From: Bathynomus jamesi
Taxonomy: Eukaryota; Arthropoda; Malacostraca; Isopoda; Cirolanidae
NCBI GenBank assembly: GCA_023014485.1
Contig: JAJOZX010000487.1
Location: 424,501-488,500 of the forward strand
Direction of reading: 5' to 3'
Length of the DNA: 64,000 nucleotides
Under the pieces are notes generated by a model. It saw only the letters and a program-made list of their open reading frames with translations. It did no database searches and was not told where the DNA came from. Of the stretch, positions 10,416 to 22,210 are shown piece by piece. A program made the position numbers and the translations under genes. Every line of letters starts with the position of its first letter. Within the stretch, counting starts at the first letter, position 1.

Positions 10416-13400
10416 CAGGGGCGGCTTCTTAATGAATGCAATGCATGCAATGCATGCGTAAATAAAATACTCAATGAATTTAAAATTATTATTTAAGTTA
10501 AAAAAATAAAGTTAAAATTATTATTTATTATTTAATCTCTTGATGGCAATTATTATTTAAGTTCATCATTTAAATGTGTTCTAGTCGATTTTTTTATAAA
10601 TATTCAGTTTTAGGTTTTCATTAAAAATAGCTTAAAGATTTTTTTTATGAATTTATTTACTGAAAATCTAAACTGAATACAGTATTTATTTTCCACAGGA
10701 GTAAAAATCACCGATTCGAAATAGAAAACAAAGGCGTAACCCGAGCCAAAGGACGAGCAATATTGACCTTTATGTACAAGTAGTTGAAATAACAATTACT
10801 TTCTCCGTTATTTTTCACATTTTTTGGAATGCATTTATTAAAATTGTATTTATGAATGTAAAAGTGCATTAATATTAGTAATATTCTACATGAAAATGAA
10901 TAAATTAACATGTTTTAATGATATCACATTCTGACGGCGTAATCAATCTGAGTAGTGATTTCACGAATAATAAAACAATGGAAAAAGAATCTTATGCTTT
11001 TATTTATAAGAACTATAATTGCATGGTGACTGTAATTTGAAAATCAAATCTGCAAAAAGTGGCATCATTTTCGATTGTAGAGTTACCAATTAGCGCATTT
11101 GTTTAATTTTCCAACTTAGTTTTACTTCAGACTTAATGATAAGTTGTGAATTTGTGATTAATCTTTGTTGATAGCGTATTAACTTTTTATCTTTTACGTA
11201 CAGTGATGCAAATATTTGTGTAAGTGACTAATTGTATAAATTATTTATTTAGATGATAAATTACCCCTTTAGCAATGGCTGACGATCCAGATTTTGATAT
11301 AATTCATGAATTGAAAACGAAACCATTTCAAACGCTCACTTTTGATGAAAAAAAGCTTCTAATACGTAATGGAAAGCCTACCCCAAAATAAATTTGACCA
11401 AAGTGAACAAAGGATTTATAAGAAAATTTAACTACCAACTTTATGATAGTGTCCGTTGGTTGTGTGGTAGTAATATAACAAACAAACTCTACTGTTGGCC
11501 ATGTATATTATTTTCAAGAGAAAATTCTGTGTGGAGCGAAGTGAATAGAGGCTACGAAGATTTAAATAACATACATACGGCAATTTCACGTCACGAAAAA
11601 GCAGTAAGTCATATTCAAGCACATTTTGATTTGAAACAATTTGGAATAAGTCGAATTGACTTGGCACTTGACAAACAAAAGGAAGTTGCTATTAGTAAAC
11701 ACAATGAAGAGGTATTGAAAAATAGAGAAATTTTAAAGAGACTAATCAGAATAACGTGTTTATTAGGAACACAAGAACTTGCATTTCGTGGTCATGATGA
11801 AAGTGAGTTATCTGAAAATAGAGGAAACTTCATCGAGTTTGCCCATTGTTTAGCTGAGTATGATGAAAAACTGGAAACGCATTTAAAGGGTGCTACAGTT
11901 TTTAAAGGACTATCTAAAACAATACAAAATGATATAATAGACTCAGTAAGTTCTGTACTTTTACATGAAATAAAAAATGAGCTTGCAAAATGCAAGCATG
12001 TTGCAGTTCTTTTGGATGAAACTTCCGATGTTAGTTGTTGTTCACAACTTTCTACCGTTGTGCGTTACGTCAATGCGAATGGAAACATTTGTGAACGATT
12101 CTTAGGATTTACTAATGTAAGTGAAGGTAGAAGTGCTAACGATATATCCGCGTTGGTGTTGAAGGAATTAAATGAGTTGGGTTGTTTAAAAAGTTAGTCG
12201 CGCAATCATACGATGGTGCTGCAGTTATGGCAAGCGAACTTAATGGTGTTCAAAAAAAGGTAAAGGATTCTGCCCCAGAAGCTCTTTTCATACATTGTTA
12301 CGCTCATAAGCTTAACCTTGTATTAAGCCAAGCAGTTTCACACATTTCTAAATGTAACTCATTCTTTTCAATGTTAGCCAGTTTATCATCATTTTTTAGC
12401 AGCTCTACAAAGCGAACAAACTTGCTTGATAGTATAGTTGGCAAACGCTTTCCTAAGCTTGCTCCGACAAGGTGGAATTACTCTTCTAGATTAGTTGAAA
12501 CTGTCAAAGAGAATAGACAAAGTTTAAAGAGTCTTTTCGATTATATTCAAGAAAATCCAAAGATGTTTGATGATAAAACAAAGAATGAAGCAAGAGGTTT
12601 ATCTGTAGCGTTGGACTCTTTTGATTTCAATTTTTTATTGAAAGTGTTTTCTAAAATTTTTCCATTAACTGAGTATTTGTTTAAAATTTTGCAAAACAAA
12701 TCTATGAACATCATTTTTGGCTCGAATACGGTTGAAATCACAATATCCAAATTCAAGAAATTAGAGATTCGATGTTCGATGAAATATGGAAAACCGTTGT
12801 TGAAGATTTTGGTTTTCCTTCCTCAAGAAAAAAAAGTAGCACCCCAATAGAGACGAGCTACCGACAAGTCTACTTTGAACTTTGTGATAATATCATTGAG
12901 CAAATGAAAGAGCGATTTAAGTCCCTTAAAAATATGGAATTCTTAGAGCTTTTGGCTCCCAATAAAGTAAAGCCCTATGAACTATATTTTCCGGAAAAGG
13001 CTTATCAATCTTTGAAAAGTAACTACAGTTCCTTTTTCGATTTTGTTCTCCTGAAATCAGAATTAACTGTCTTATTCTCTCACAAATTTTTTGGTCAAAA
13101 TGATATTCATGAACTTCACAAATATTTACTGAACAATGAAATGATTGAAGTATTTCCGGAGATACATTCATTTATAAATTTAATCTTAACTTTGCCAATT
13201 ACAACTTCGTCCGTTGAAAGATCTTTTTCGGCGCTAAAAAGAATAAAAACTTACTTAAGAAATACGCAAGAGCAGGCAAGGTTATCGAATTTAGCCTTAA
13301 TTTCAATTGAAAAGTCTTTCCTCAAAAAACAAATGGAAAAAAGAGAAGACTTTTATAACAAAGTCATTGAACAATTTTGCAGAAAAACAAGAAGAGCCGA

Positions 13401-13773
13401 ATTTCAGTTTAAATAATTTTAGGAATTGAACAAGGTAAGTAATAAATAAATGCTTTAAACCAATAATATACAATTTAATACTGTATATTCCAGTGCTTCA
13501 TGTTTTTAATAAACTGGTGGTATCTTGTAAGTCATAATTGTCAATGTTTTATGGTTGGGATATGGGCATAAATTTCTCAAACATTATTTGTTCATAATAA
13601 TTATTCCTATGCTTTGTACTGAAGTCATAGCATTAATATAATATTGGTTCTATCCTCGGTTACTACATAACTCATAAGAATACCATAAAAGACAAAATAC
13701 AGCTTATCTAATATGTACTACACTGTAATGCATGTGACTGCATGCATAAGTAAAATTACCACGAGCCGCCACT

Positions 13774-13774
<1 letters not shown>
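10416..13774 (+). mobile_element. hAT transposon with intact ends and 8-bp target duplication
   Basis: The left end caggggcggcttctt at 10416 pairs with the right end gagccgccactg at 13774, inverted repeats of the hAT CAGNGGCGG type. Both sides are flanked by GTATATAT (10408-10415 and 13775-13782), the 8-bp duplication expected for hAT. Subterminal aatgcatgca repeats occur at both ends. The length, 3359 bp, fits a once-autonomous copy. It carries the transposase below with a few frameshifts. Confidence 0.93.
11276..13416 (+). pseudogene. hAT transposase (TTF-type zinc finger / DUF4371, ZMYM-like)
   Basis: The start is chosen at ATG 11276, because MADDPDFDIIHELKTK matches the usual beginning of this family. 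The frame breaks by one base near 11385. It continues 11394-12197 with the zinc-finger block LYCWPCILFSREN and the DDE block VAVLLDETSD, shifts near 12190 to 12182-12850 with the second catalytic region QSYDGAAVMA and the CYAHKLNL block, and shifts again near 12800 to 12772-13416 with the dimerisation block SSVERSFSALKRIK. All catalytic and structural blocks are present in order over about 710 codons, near full family length. Three single-base-type shifts make it a recent pseudogene. It would act in the nucleus on the ends of its own element. Confidence 0.92.
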
Positions 13775-13829
<55 letters not shown>

Positions 13830-13854
13830 TTTCAACTGCAAACAACACACAGTA

Positions 13855-14265
13855 TAATTAACGTAAAGAACGACGCTTGTATAGAAGAACGTTCCGCGCA
13901 AGATGAGGAGGGAGAACGAACAAATGAAAAAATGAGGTAACCACCCGGGAATCGAACCCGGGATCTTCCGATTGCCGGTCAGATATGATAACCACTACAC
14001 CATGGGCCTCACTCGATCAGAAGTCGTAATTCTCCTACATACGCGCAGAAACCAATACCCTGAGGGGGCACCTCCCGCATGCCGCACATTACGAATTACG
14101 ACTTCTGACCGAGTGAGGCCCATGGTGTAGTGGTTATCATATCTGACCGGCAATCGGAAGATCCCGGGTTCGATTCCCGGGTGGTTACCTCATTTTTTCA
14201 TTTGTTCGTTCTCCCTCCTCATCTTGCGCGGAACGTTCTTCTATACAAGCGTCGTTCTTTACGTT
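13855..14265. repeat. Inverted pair of tRNA-like SINEs (palindrome)
   Basis: Arms of about 165 bp (about 13860-14030 and 14095-14265) are near-perfect inverted copies around a ~65-bp spacer. Each arm holds a tRNA-like sequence with A-box-like ggtgtagtggttatcat and B-box-like gggttcgattcc. The T-stem is perfect, but the acceptor stem does not pair, so I read a tRNA-derived SINE rather than a gene. The outer edges meet TA microsatellites. A shorter relative without the tRNA part lies at 44285-44400. Confidence 0.8.
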
Positions 14266-14266
14266 G

Positions 14267-14299
<33 letters not shown>

Positions 14300-14301
<2 letters not shown>

Positions 14302-14746
14302 GTGTGTGTGTGTGTGTTTAAATTTGGAGAAAACCAAGTTTAATATACATAAATATAGTTATACTGTATTAAAAGGAGTGGAGAGGTTGTCGGCTGAATA
14401 TTTAAAAAGAACATCAGACTGTTTACTTCGAAACGATGTTTTGAAGTTCATAAATATGACGTTACTCAGTCCTTTTTACATAACAGTGGCTGTAAACGCA
14501 TGTCTCTTCCTTCCTACTTCAGGGTCGACTTCCTCTGAAGGTTCGCATCTTTGGTCATTTCAGGAAGAAACGGAATCGAACCCATAAATGTTATGAAGTG
14601 GTGATAAAAATGAGCCCAAAAAGGCACATTCCCAGACCAAAGAGAAAAACACATCGCCCGCAGATAAAATTCAATGTTTTGATTTAAATTTATATTTTAT
14701 AATAATAATAATAATAATAATATAAAAAAAATATAAAATAATAATA

Positions 14747-14784
<38 letters not shown>

Positions 14785-16200
14785 TCAATGTAATTATATA
14801 ATTTAGTTTTCCACTTTAAATGGAATGAAATTATTATTAAGACGCATATTCTCAGCGTGTTTTGAGAATGAAAGAGGAAAATCCAGAAATTAAAACTATT
14901 TTTACTACTTTTCAATTCGAATTCTTAATCCCTTAATTCATTTATATAAAACCAAAACACTTTGGAAACGTTTCTACTCCTGAACACGCGCGTGTGGTCA
15001 AACACCCGCAGAGAAGGATAGGTATTATATAAAGCAAATATTTTGGGCATCTCAGTTAGTGGATCCTGGGCAAGAAAGGTAGAGGGTTACGGGATCATGG
15101 CTTGTGAGGACTCCCATGAAAGGAATCGGATATTTACGATGTTGATTCGTTAAAGTTTTATTATTTTCTTACGTAGTTTGTCAACGTCTTTCGTTTTAAA
15201 AGTGTTTGTTAAAAAGTATTTAGAAATGATGACGGTAATAACACACTAAAAGACTAGTATATGATTCTTTTTATAATCTATTCATTAGAGCCCTCCTAAT
15301 AAAATCAGTTCTGCGGGGCATGCAGAGCGCAGATAAGTGTGAATTAACGTGAAAAAAGCTGTTTAGCCGGTGTTGTTAATTCATAAGACAAATTAATATT
15401 GTCCCATTTTGGTATGTGTGATCTTGTAAATACTGAATATGACGTTCAATTTACCATTTAGAAGTTTTCACCGTAAATAATTGCCAGTTGTCAGATTTAA
15501 ATAAATAAATAAAATATTTGTGACGAAGGCAAGAAATAGAACCATTAAGAGAATGCTTTATAATTAAATGTAAATAAATGACGATTGTTTGCGATTGTAA
15601 TTTCAGTCATAAATAAATATTATTCAGTATATGACGTTTGCAAAATGCAACATACATTCACCCTTCATAATAATTAATATAATAATCAGAGTATTAAAAA
15701 ATTGGTTAAAAAAAATCAATGAATTGGAGTAAAAAAAAAAAAAAGCCTTACGTTTAGATGGTAAACCAAAGATGGTATGTATCCAAGGTCAAATCGCCTT
15801 CGGGTGAATGACCGACCCTTCAGATGCCCAAACAGGGTTCAAACCTGCGAAGAATGATACCGTCATCAGTGATAATTTTAGTTCTTTTAATTAACTGATT
15901 ATTTTAATTAATTAAATGACGATAATCGTTAAAGAAACAAATAAAAGCAAATAATTTTAGTTTCAAAATTTTTACGAGTGGAAATTTTATCCAAATGATA
16001 CCGTGTTTACTTATTGTTTTCTTGTGAATTTCATGTTAATTTCTGAACTTCATTAGTCTGGCGCATGCGCAGTCATTGTATCTTGTAATTACTGACGGGT
16101 GTCACTAAGTTTAGGGGCAATTATTTTCTAAAGTGGAAATTAATAAGGATCTTAGTATTGTATTTCCGTATATACACCGATTAAATTACAGTAACTCAAT
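14300..16200. other. Non-coding stretch with simple repeats
   Basis: I see no recognisable gene. A long ATA/AAT trinucleotide run spans 14700-14782. The open frame 14264-14587 begins inside a TA/TG microsatellite and lacks known motifs. A B-box-like agggttcaaacctg near 15834-15847 hints at an old tRNA-derived SINE, but no A box or end is clear. Confidence 0.5.
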
Positions 16201-16202
16201 AA

Positions 16203-16618
16203 TATATATATATATTATATATATATACAAACTCAGAATGGTCCCCTGAGAAACTTATATGTTAAACACAGACAGTGCATGGAACAAGGAACTCTTCTGG
16301 GAAAATTAAATCCACTATAGTCCGAATAAGTAATGGTAAATGACAAATACCATAGTTTTTCTTTTTCATGATGCTAGCCCGACGTGGGCAACGGGTCTCT
16401 CGCAAAGAGGTCCCATAAATATAGCTTCCCTCACCAGCTATCTGCAAAGCAGACAGGATCCAGCGAGAGACCCGTTGCCCACGTCGGGCTAGCATCATGA
16501 AAAAGAAAAACTATGGTATTTGTCATTTACCATTACTTATTCGGACTATAGTGGATTTAATTTTCCCAGAAGAGTTCCTTGTTCCATGCACTGTCTGTGT
16601 TTAACATATATATATATA
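16203..16618. repeat. Palindromic copy of the 451-bp satellite unit
   Basis: 16227-16465 matches the first ~240 bp of the satellite at 3009. From 16463 to 16604 part of the same unit follows in reverse orientation. TA tracts border both sides (16203-16226 and 16605-16627). The result is a ~140-bp-arm foldback with the satellite start as the loop-proximal region. Confidence 0.85.
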
Positions 16619-16627
16619 TATATATAT

Positions 16628-18250
16628 TACGGCAGAAATGAAGAAAGGAGGTAGTACTTTTGATGGATTTTACAACCTTCATTAGACCACCTAAAAAAAC
16701 AAAAAAAAAAACAAAAAAAAAAACTATGCAACTGTGTTGCATTTGATCTCTTTCGTGAGTAGATCTTTAAACTTTTTGCTTTTGGTTTACCTTTTCTTTT
16801 TAAGTTTTTAACCTTTTCTAAATCTTATTTTAATGCTTTAAGTTCCCTGATGAAGTGGTATAATTCCCCAAACCTCTAAACTCTACATATTTTGGGGGCA
16901 TATATTTACTCAAGATACATTTATTTCCATTACTGTTCATATAAAACTGTAATCATGACTGTTAAATTTTCTGGTTAACATTGCGAGTATAAAATATTTA
17001 ATTTTTATATTGTCTATTTTGACCAAATAGGAATGTATTGTCCCTGTTCGACTTTTGTGTCCCTTCCACGCGGTGGTGTCTGCAGCCGGTGTTAGTTATC
17101 AGAACCTGATTCTACTTATTCTTCTGCGGATGGGTATCATGAAAGGTTTATTCTTGTATTATACTGTTTTCGTAATTAATACTGGTTAGTATTTCTGGTT
17201 TCTTTTAATGGACTTTTCCTTTCCATTTTATTTGAAAATCTACGGGATATGCTTCACATTTCTTGGGTAATGCTGAAACTGATTAATTTATTCGAATTTT
17301 AGTTGCTGTTTTCAAATGAACTTGAAGGAGTCACTTTGCACATAGCGTGGGTCGAGTTAAATATGTTTGATACCTTTCAAAACTGACCCTTCGTTGGGGA
17401 TGCACATCTACATTTTACATCCTGTTCCAGTGTCGGTTCGCGTTCAATTAAACTCACTGGTGACGTATGACACTCGTTCTTTATTCGTTGTCTGCATTCT
17501 CCATATTTATCAGCACTTTTCAAATAAAAATTTCGCTGTCTTCTTCGAAGACACATGTCCTTTGTTATGTTTTGAAAGCGACGATTGGTTGGTTATTCCA
17601 TTTTACGTCCTTCGTTCAACCTATAGCACTGACAAGGGTAGCGCCACCAACCGGGGAAAATACATTACGTGCAGCGGGCTAGTCACTGCCCCCTCACTGT
17701 TTCTCTTGGTAGGATTATTTTTTAAAGCAATCTGCACATTTGACACAAAGAGACAAGCAGGGGTGTTAATCAGGTTTTGAATTGGTCGGGGCAAGTTGCG
17801 CCAAAAGAGGCCCAGGCCCCGTTTACCAGTTTTCCTTAATGGAAGTTCTAAAAAAAACTCTTTAATGTTTCCACTAATCACTATACCTTTCAACGAAAGT
17901 AAAACAAATACAAACACCATTGATTTTTGTAAACTTTATTCAGGATGCAAATACAGTATATAGAGCTTATAGGGTCCGGGGTAAAGGGGCCCGTCAGAGC
18001 CGTGCCCCGCTTGCCTCTATGTTAAAAATGCCCATGGGGACAAGAAATAATCTGTTTTTTATCAAACCACAGTGGTTTTATTAGCTATCAAAATGTCCAC
18101 TATGCGTATATACGATGAAAACAAAGTAAATTAATACCGTTTTGTTTTATTTTTACATTTTCATTATAATGTTTTCTGTTTTGTTTCTGAAACTATTCCT
18201 TTCAACACATTTTTTGCCATTCGTTTCGTACGATGCCTAAAATAGTTATG
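16628..18250. other. Stretch without recognisable genes
   Basis: Contains A-rich runs near 16687-16722, a CTGATGAAG motif at 16847 in a retroelement-tail-like context, and overlapping short frames at 17367-17920 on both strands that show no domain. A gggcccgtcagagccgtgcc-type GC-rich block near 17985 suggests an old DNA-transposon end, but no partner end was found. Confidence 0.45.
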
Positions 18251-18280
18251 AATCAGTGGGCCATATTTTTTTTCGTGTAC

Positions 18281-18639
18281 GGAAAATTCCCAGTCGGAAT
18301 ATTGCCAGGCGGAAAATTGCCAGGCGGAAAATTGCCAGTGGGGAAAATTGCCAGTGAGAATATTGCCAGGCGGAAAATTGCCAGTGACAAAAATATGTAA
18401 AAATTTAGAAAGTAAGAAATAAAGTAATTGAGAAAAAGGACGTGTGTGTGTGTGCGTGTGTGTGTGTGTGTTCCAGCCATAACTCCAAAATGGAAGCAGT
18501 TACAAACATGAACCTTCACACACATATTGATTATGTCCCAAGGTTGTGCACCTGGGTGTTAATACATAAATAAAATAATTAAAATTACTGGGCCCGAAGG
18601 CCCCAGCACCGCGATTAAACTATATATACACTATTATAA

Positions 18640-18678
<39 letters not shown>

Positions 18679-19165
18679 AACCTATGGTAAAATTATTGAA
18701 TACCCGGTTAGGTTCATTGAATGCCAGGTTTGGTCCTCTGTACGCCCTTGACGATTGGTTAGGTTAAGTCGTGATATTTTCGTTAGCTTTAACGAAAAGG
18801 CTTTAGCTCAGACCAAGAAATTGCACTTCGAAAGAGGGGAAGAGAGACATACTGCCAAAAAGTACAAAAATATCAATGACAGATTGGAGAAAGTCATCCG
18901 TCAGTATAATGAAGAAGATAAATTGACATTTCTTCGATCTATTGCTTATAATCTTCATACTTTTTGAGGCTTTCCTTAACAAGTTTTAGCATTTTAAAAT
19001 TTTAAATAATAATATTTTAATAAATAAATCCTTTTTTGTGAATTTTAGTTTTTTTCTCACTGGCAATATTCCGGCTAGCAATATTCTCACTGGCAATTTT
19101 CCCCACTGGCAATTTTCCGGCTGGCAATTTTCTGCCTGGAAATTTTCCGGCTGGCAATGTTCCTA
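18281..19165. mobile_element. MULE-like element with minisatellite termini
   Basis: Two arrays of a 14-17 bp unit, ggaaaattgccagg and relatives, lie in inverted orientation at 18281-18388 and 19057-19165, about seven units each. Between them is a short frame, 18755-18967, ending KKYKNINDRLEKVIRQYNEE then FLRSIAYNL, which resembles the extreme C-terminus of Mutator-like (FLYWCH-associated) transposases. I therefore read an internally deleted MULE. An unrelated ~110-bp repeat and TA tract lie inside. No target duplication was resolved. Confidence 0.55.
18755..18967 (+). pseudogene. C-terminal fragment of a MULE-like transposase
   Basis: Seventy codons, rich in Lys, Arg and Glu, with DRLEKVIRQYNEEDKLTFLR followed by SIAYNL. 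The pattern resembles the helical tail of MULE transposases in arthropods. The upstream sequence is a different repeat shared with the palindrome at 21790, so the first ~15 codons are probably not native. No catalytic residues remain. Confidence 0.45.
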
Positions 19166-19275
19166 CTTCCATTTTTTTCCCTCAGGGAGTCCTAAAACTA
19201 GAGGAATGACACATACAAAGCATGACTATTAAGGATATGGTCTCTGTTGCCGGTGGAGTGAGGTTCGAGTAGAAA

Positions 19276-19319
<44 letters not shown>

Positions 19320-19639
19320 CTTATTTATTTTACACGTAATAAGGTCACCAGACGAAGGTGGCAGGCCAAAGAAGAGAGGGGAGTCTTCGGACCGGGGAGA
19401 TACAATCCACTGCAGTGCCAGGGATCTTTTAGAGGGTAGGAGAGCACCTCATGAGGTCACAATGCCTATCGCTCCCTTCACTCATCCTGTCACGCAGAGA
19501 GAGATGGGTTGTCCACTGATACGTGCGGCTGCGGAGGTCAATGAACCGCCCCTCCCTCTCCTATTCTTGTGACTCGCCGGAAGGTCGCGCGCAAAATTCA
19601 TCACATCATCAATAGGAAACATCAATAGGTGCCCTCAAA
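19320..19639. other. Unassigned repeat-like segment, higher GC
   Basis: Bounded on the left by a TA tract (19282-19315). GC content rises and sequence such as gtgccagggatcttttagag looks like a retroposon body, but I could not identify tRNA boxes or coding frames. A local inverted pair ggtgccc/gggcacc lies at 19628-19647. Confidence 0.4.
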
Positions 19640-19731
19640 TGGGCACCTTGCACATTTAATATTTCTAGGTATCAATATTTGCATATGATATTTCTTCATT
19701 AATTATTTTATATAATAATTTTTTCTATTTC
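19640..19731. repeat. ~92-bp direct repeat, left copy
   Basis: Starting tgggcaccttgcacattt, this segment is repeated at 20801-20893 with only a few mismatches. The two copies tightly flank a LINE fragment (19732-20800), so they look like an unusually long target-site duplication. Confidence 0.8.
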
Positions 19732-20800
19732 TTTCTCACCTTTCTCACCATCCACCCTGTTAGGAATGTTCTGTCAGGTAACGAGCCCCACGAACGTTCT
19801 CCAAGCCGACCGATCCCGATAGAGTTGACTCTCCTCCACACCTTCTATGGTTCTTCCTCTAGCACTGATAGCTTCTTGTATGGTATCTCTCCATCTTTTC
19901 CTTGGTCTTCCCACTGGTCTCCTTAGTGTCTCCCTTCTAATTCTGTCCCTCAAGGTTACTCTCCTTATCAACCTCAAAACTCGCATCTCCGTTGCTTCAG
20001 TCCTACTCTTTTGAGAAGTATTCAAGGCTCAACACTCTGATCCATAAATTAATATTGGGCGGAGAATCGTGGTGTATATTAAAATTTTCATCCCAGTTGG
20101 TACATTTTTTTCTCTCAGGATGGGATAAAGCATCCCCACATTCCTCGAGAACTTCCCAATTCTTTCTTTTAACTCTTCTCCACTACTTCCTTGCTCACTT
20201 ACAATCACTCCTAAGTATTTGAACTTATCAGCCTGGTTTAGCTGTGTTTTCCCTATTTGTGCATTTATGTTCTCTCTATTCCTCGATAATGCCATCACTT
20301 CGGTCTTCACCCTGTTGATCTTCATGCCATAATCACTCATAATTTCATCCCATCTTTGTAGCGCTCTCTGTAACTCCTCAAGATCTCTTGTTATCACCGC
20401 TGCATCGTCTGCTATACGAAAGTGTGTTCTTTATCTTCCTGAGTACAAATTCTTTTCAAATATCTATCCATATGAGAATAAACAATAGTGGCAAAATCAC
20501 GCTTCCCTGTCGCACCCCTGTTACCACATTGAACCAATTTTCTCTTCCTTCATTTGATCTTACCGTGTTACTGCATATTTCATACAAGCTCTTGATGACC
20601 CTTATCAGTTTATGATTTAATCTACACAGTGGATCTTCCAACACCTGCCATAATTTATTTCCTGGTACCCGGTCAAAGGCTTTTTCTAGGTCTATGAAAG
20701 CAATGTACGCCTTTTTATTCCACTCTATACTCTTCTCCGTTATCATTTTCAACGAAAAAACCAAGTCCATAGTGCTTCTGTCATTCTCCAATTGGGCAGA
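19732..20800 (-). mobile_element. 5'-truncated LINE with GGTGAGAAA tail
   Basis: Minus-strand element. The 3' UTR is only about 40 bp and ends in two ggtgagaaa units at 19732. The 5' truncation point at 20800 falls inside the RT coding region. It is flanked by ~92-bp direct repeats. The coding part is described separately. Confidence 0.75.
19774..20800 (-). pseudogene. LINE reverse transcriptase, C-terminal half
   Basis: Frames 20800-20456, 20397-20029 and 20025-19774 read in order FIDLEKAFDRVP (RT block with catalytic Asp), VRQGSVILPLLF, then DDAA-like bases at about 20400, then MKINRVKTEVMALSR and FKYLGVIVS, a YGSEC block, and finally GRPRKRWRD. The last motif is typical of the C-terminal tail of RTE-type and related LINE proteins. 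Two shifts or stops break the frame. The clade is uncertain (RTE-like is my best guess). The endonuclease domain is missing. Confidence 0.85.
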
Positions 20801-20893
20801 TGGGCACCTTGCACATTTAATATTTCTAGGTATCAATATTTGCATACGATATTTCTTCATTAATTATTTTATATAATCATTTTTTTCTATTTC
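20801..20893. repeat. ~92-bp direct repeat, right copy
   Basis: Near-identical to 19640-19731. It supports insertion of the LINE between two copies of the target. Confidence 0.8.
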
Positions 20894-21663
20894 ATATTTA
20901 TTATTTTTTCAAGACTGTTACCGAGATCGGACGCATTTTACAAAGCTCATGAAAAAAGATTAAAGTCTATATTTTTGTGTGTGTATCTGATTGAGTGCAG
21001 TGTTTGTCTAAATTGTTATTTTACTAACATTTTGCTCATTAGTGATTTAAATTATTTTATACTGGTACTTTTATTACTGAAATATTTAGTGTGAAGTTCA
21101 TCGTTTATCGTTGCATGTCATTATACGTTTATTATTATAACAGTATTTCTGTTCTATTATTATTAATTAATATATATATTTAATTATTCAAGAAATGTTC
21201 AATTTTTTGTCATTGTTTATTATTTTCTAGTAGTGTACCGATTAATCGGCATCGGAATCGGCACAGGCCTCAGCAAAATTAGCCGATTCTTTCACCGATT
21301 CTTTGAAATTTCAAAAATTTTCATTACAAAAATCTACATTTATAGAAAACTGAACAGACTATAAACAATATTTATAATAATTTATACTCATTTTAAAGTG
21401 TAATTATATAAAATTATTTTACATTCACAAAAAAGGCAACGCTTAATAAGTCAAGTTGCCCATAAATTTACTTTTTCTCAAAGTAGCTAATCTCTCAATA
21501 TTATAAAGTATTGGAATCTTCTACTCTGTATTAATAATAATTCTATATTAAGTTGTGCTTTATAATTTATATATTAAACCATCTTATTATGTTGACTTTA
21601 TTTTAAGTAATTTTACATAAATTTTTAATGGAAAATTTTGTTGTTTATATTGTTGAAGAAAGA

Positions 21664-21883
21664 AAATATTGGAGCTATTGAAGAATAGGGACCCCAGCCT
21701 TCTTTAGTTAGGCTTATAAGGCTAACTAACGAAAATATCACGACCTAACCTAACCAATCGTTAGGTTAAGTGTACGCCCTTGACGATTGGTTAGGTTAGG
21801 TCATGATATTTTCGTTAGTTAGCCTTATAAAGCTAACTAAAGAAGGCTGGGGTCCCTATTCTTCAATAGCTCCAAAATATTTA
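21664..21883. repeat. Palindrome with ~95-bp arms and TTAGG-like core
   Basis: Arms run from aatattggagctattg to the loop near 21767-21788 and back. They contain aagaaggctggggtccctat and taggttaggtc blocks. Part of the arm (tgtacgcccttgacgattgg) also occurs at 18737-18790, so this is a repeated foldback family. Confidence 0.85.
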
Positions 21884-21941
21884 AAATAAAACTAAACTAA
21901 ACTAAAATAAAATAAAATTCTTTCAGGTACTTTTTTAGGTA

Positions 21942-22210
21942 TTTTCCTATTATCCAAACCCCAGACTTTTTGTCACTTTTTGCTAGATTCGGACGCCACT
22001 TGCCAGATTGCCACATTTCAATTTTTTTTAAATGTTAAATAACTAACCTAACCTAGTGTTGCTTTTTTGAATAAAACAAAACCTGTAGGGCAAAAGGTTA
22101 GGTTAGGTTTGGTTAGTTACTTAACATTTAAAAAAAAAATTTGGCAATCTGGCAAGTGACGTCCCAATCTGGCAAAAAGTTTGAGGTCCGGGATAACAGG
22201 AAAGTACCTT
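21942..22210. repeat. Second palindrome with ~115-bp arms
   Basis: The left arm (21942-22057) and right arm (22095-22210) share gtactttcctattatcc-type sequence and actaacctaacct in inverted order, with about 10% divergence. The arms carry many TTAGG/CCTAA steps. The loop is about 40 bp. It resembles the neighbouring palindrome in design but not in sequence. Confidence 0.8.

Noticed and set aside
13937..14190. Possible functional tRNA genes in the palindrome
   Set aside because: The T-arm and D-arm look good, but the 7-bp acceptor stem does not pair and U33 is replaced. The two inverted copies and tails fit a SINE.
10236..14782. CRISPR-like array from regular repeats
   Set aside because: The repeats are simple sequence and foldbacks without unique spacers; the genome is eukaryotic.
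16847..16885. Hammerhead at CTGATGAAGTGG...CCCCAAAC
   Set aside because: The GAAA block reads CAAA, and stem I is out of register.
17367..17920. Overlapping 137- and 99-codon frames as a host gene
   Set aside because: No domain, no start or splice context, and both strands open in an AT-rich region.
21700..22100. Interstitial telomere repeat
   Set aside because: Only two to three TTAGG-like steps at a time, all within palindrome arms.
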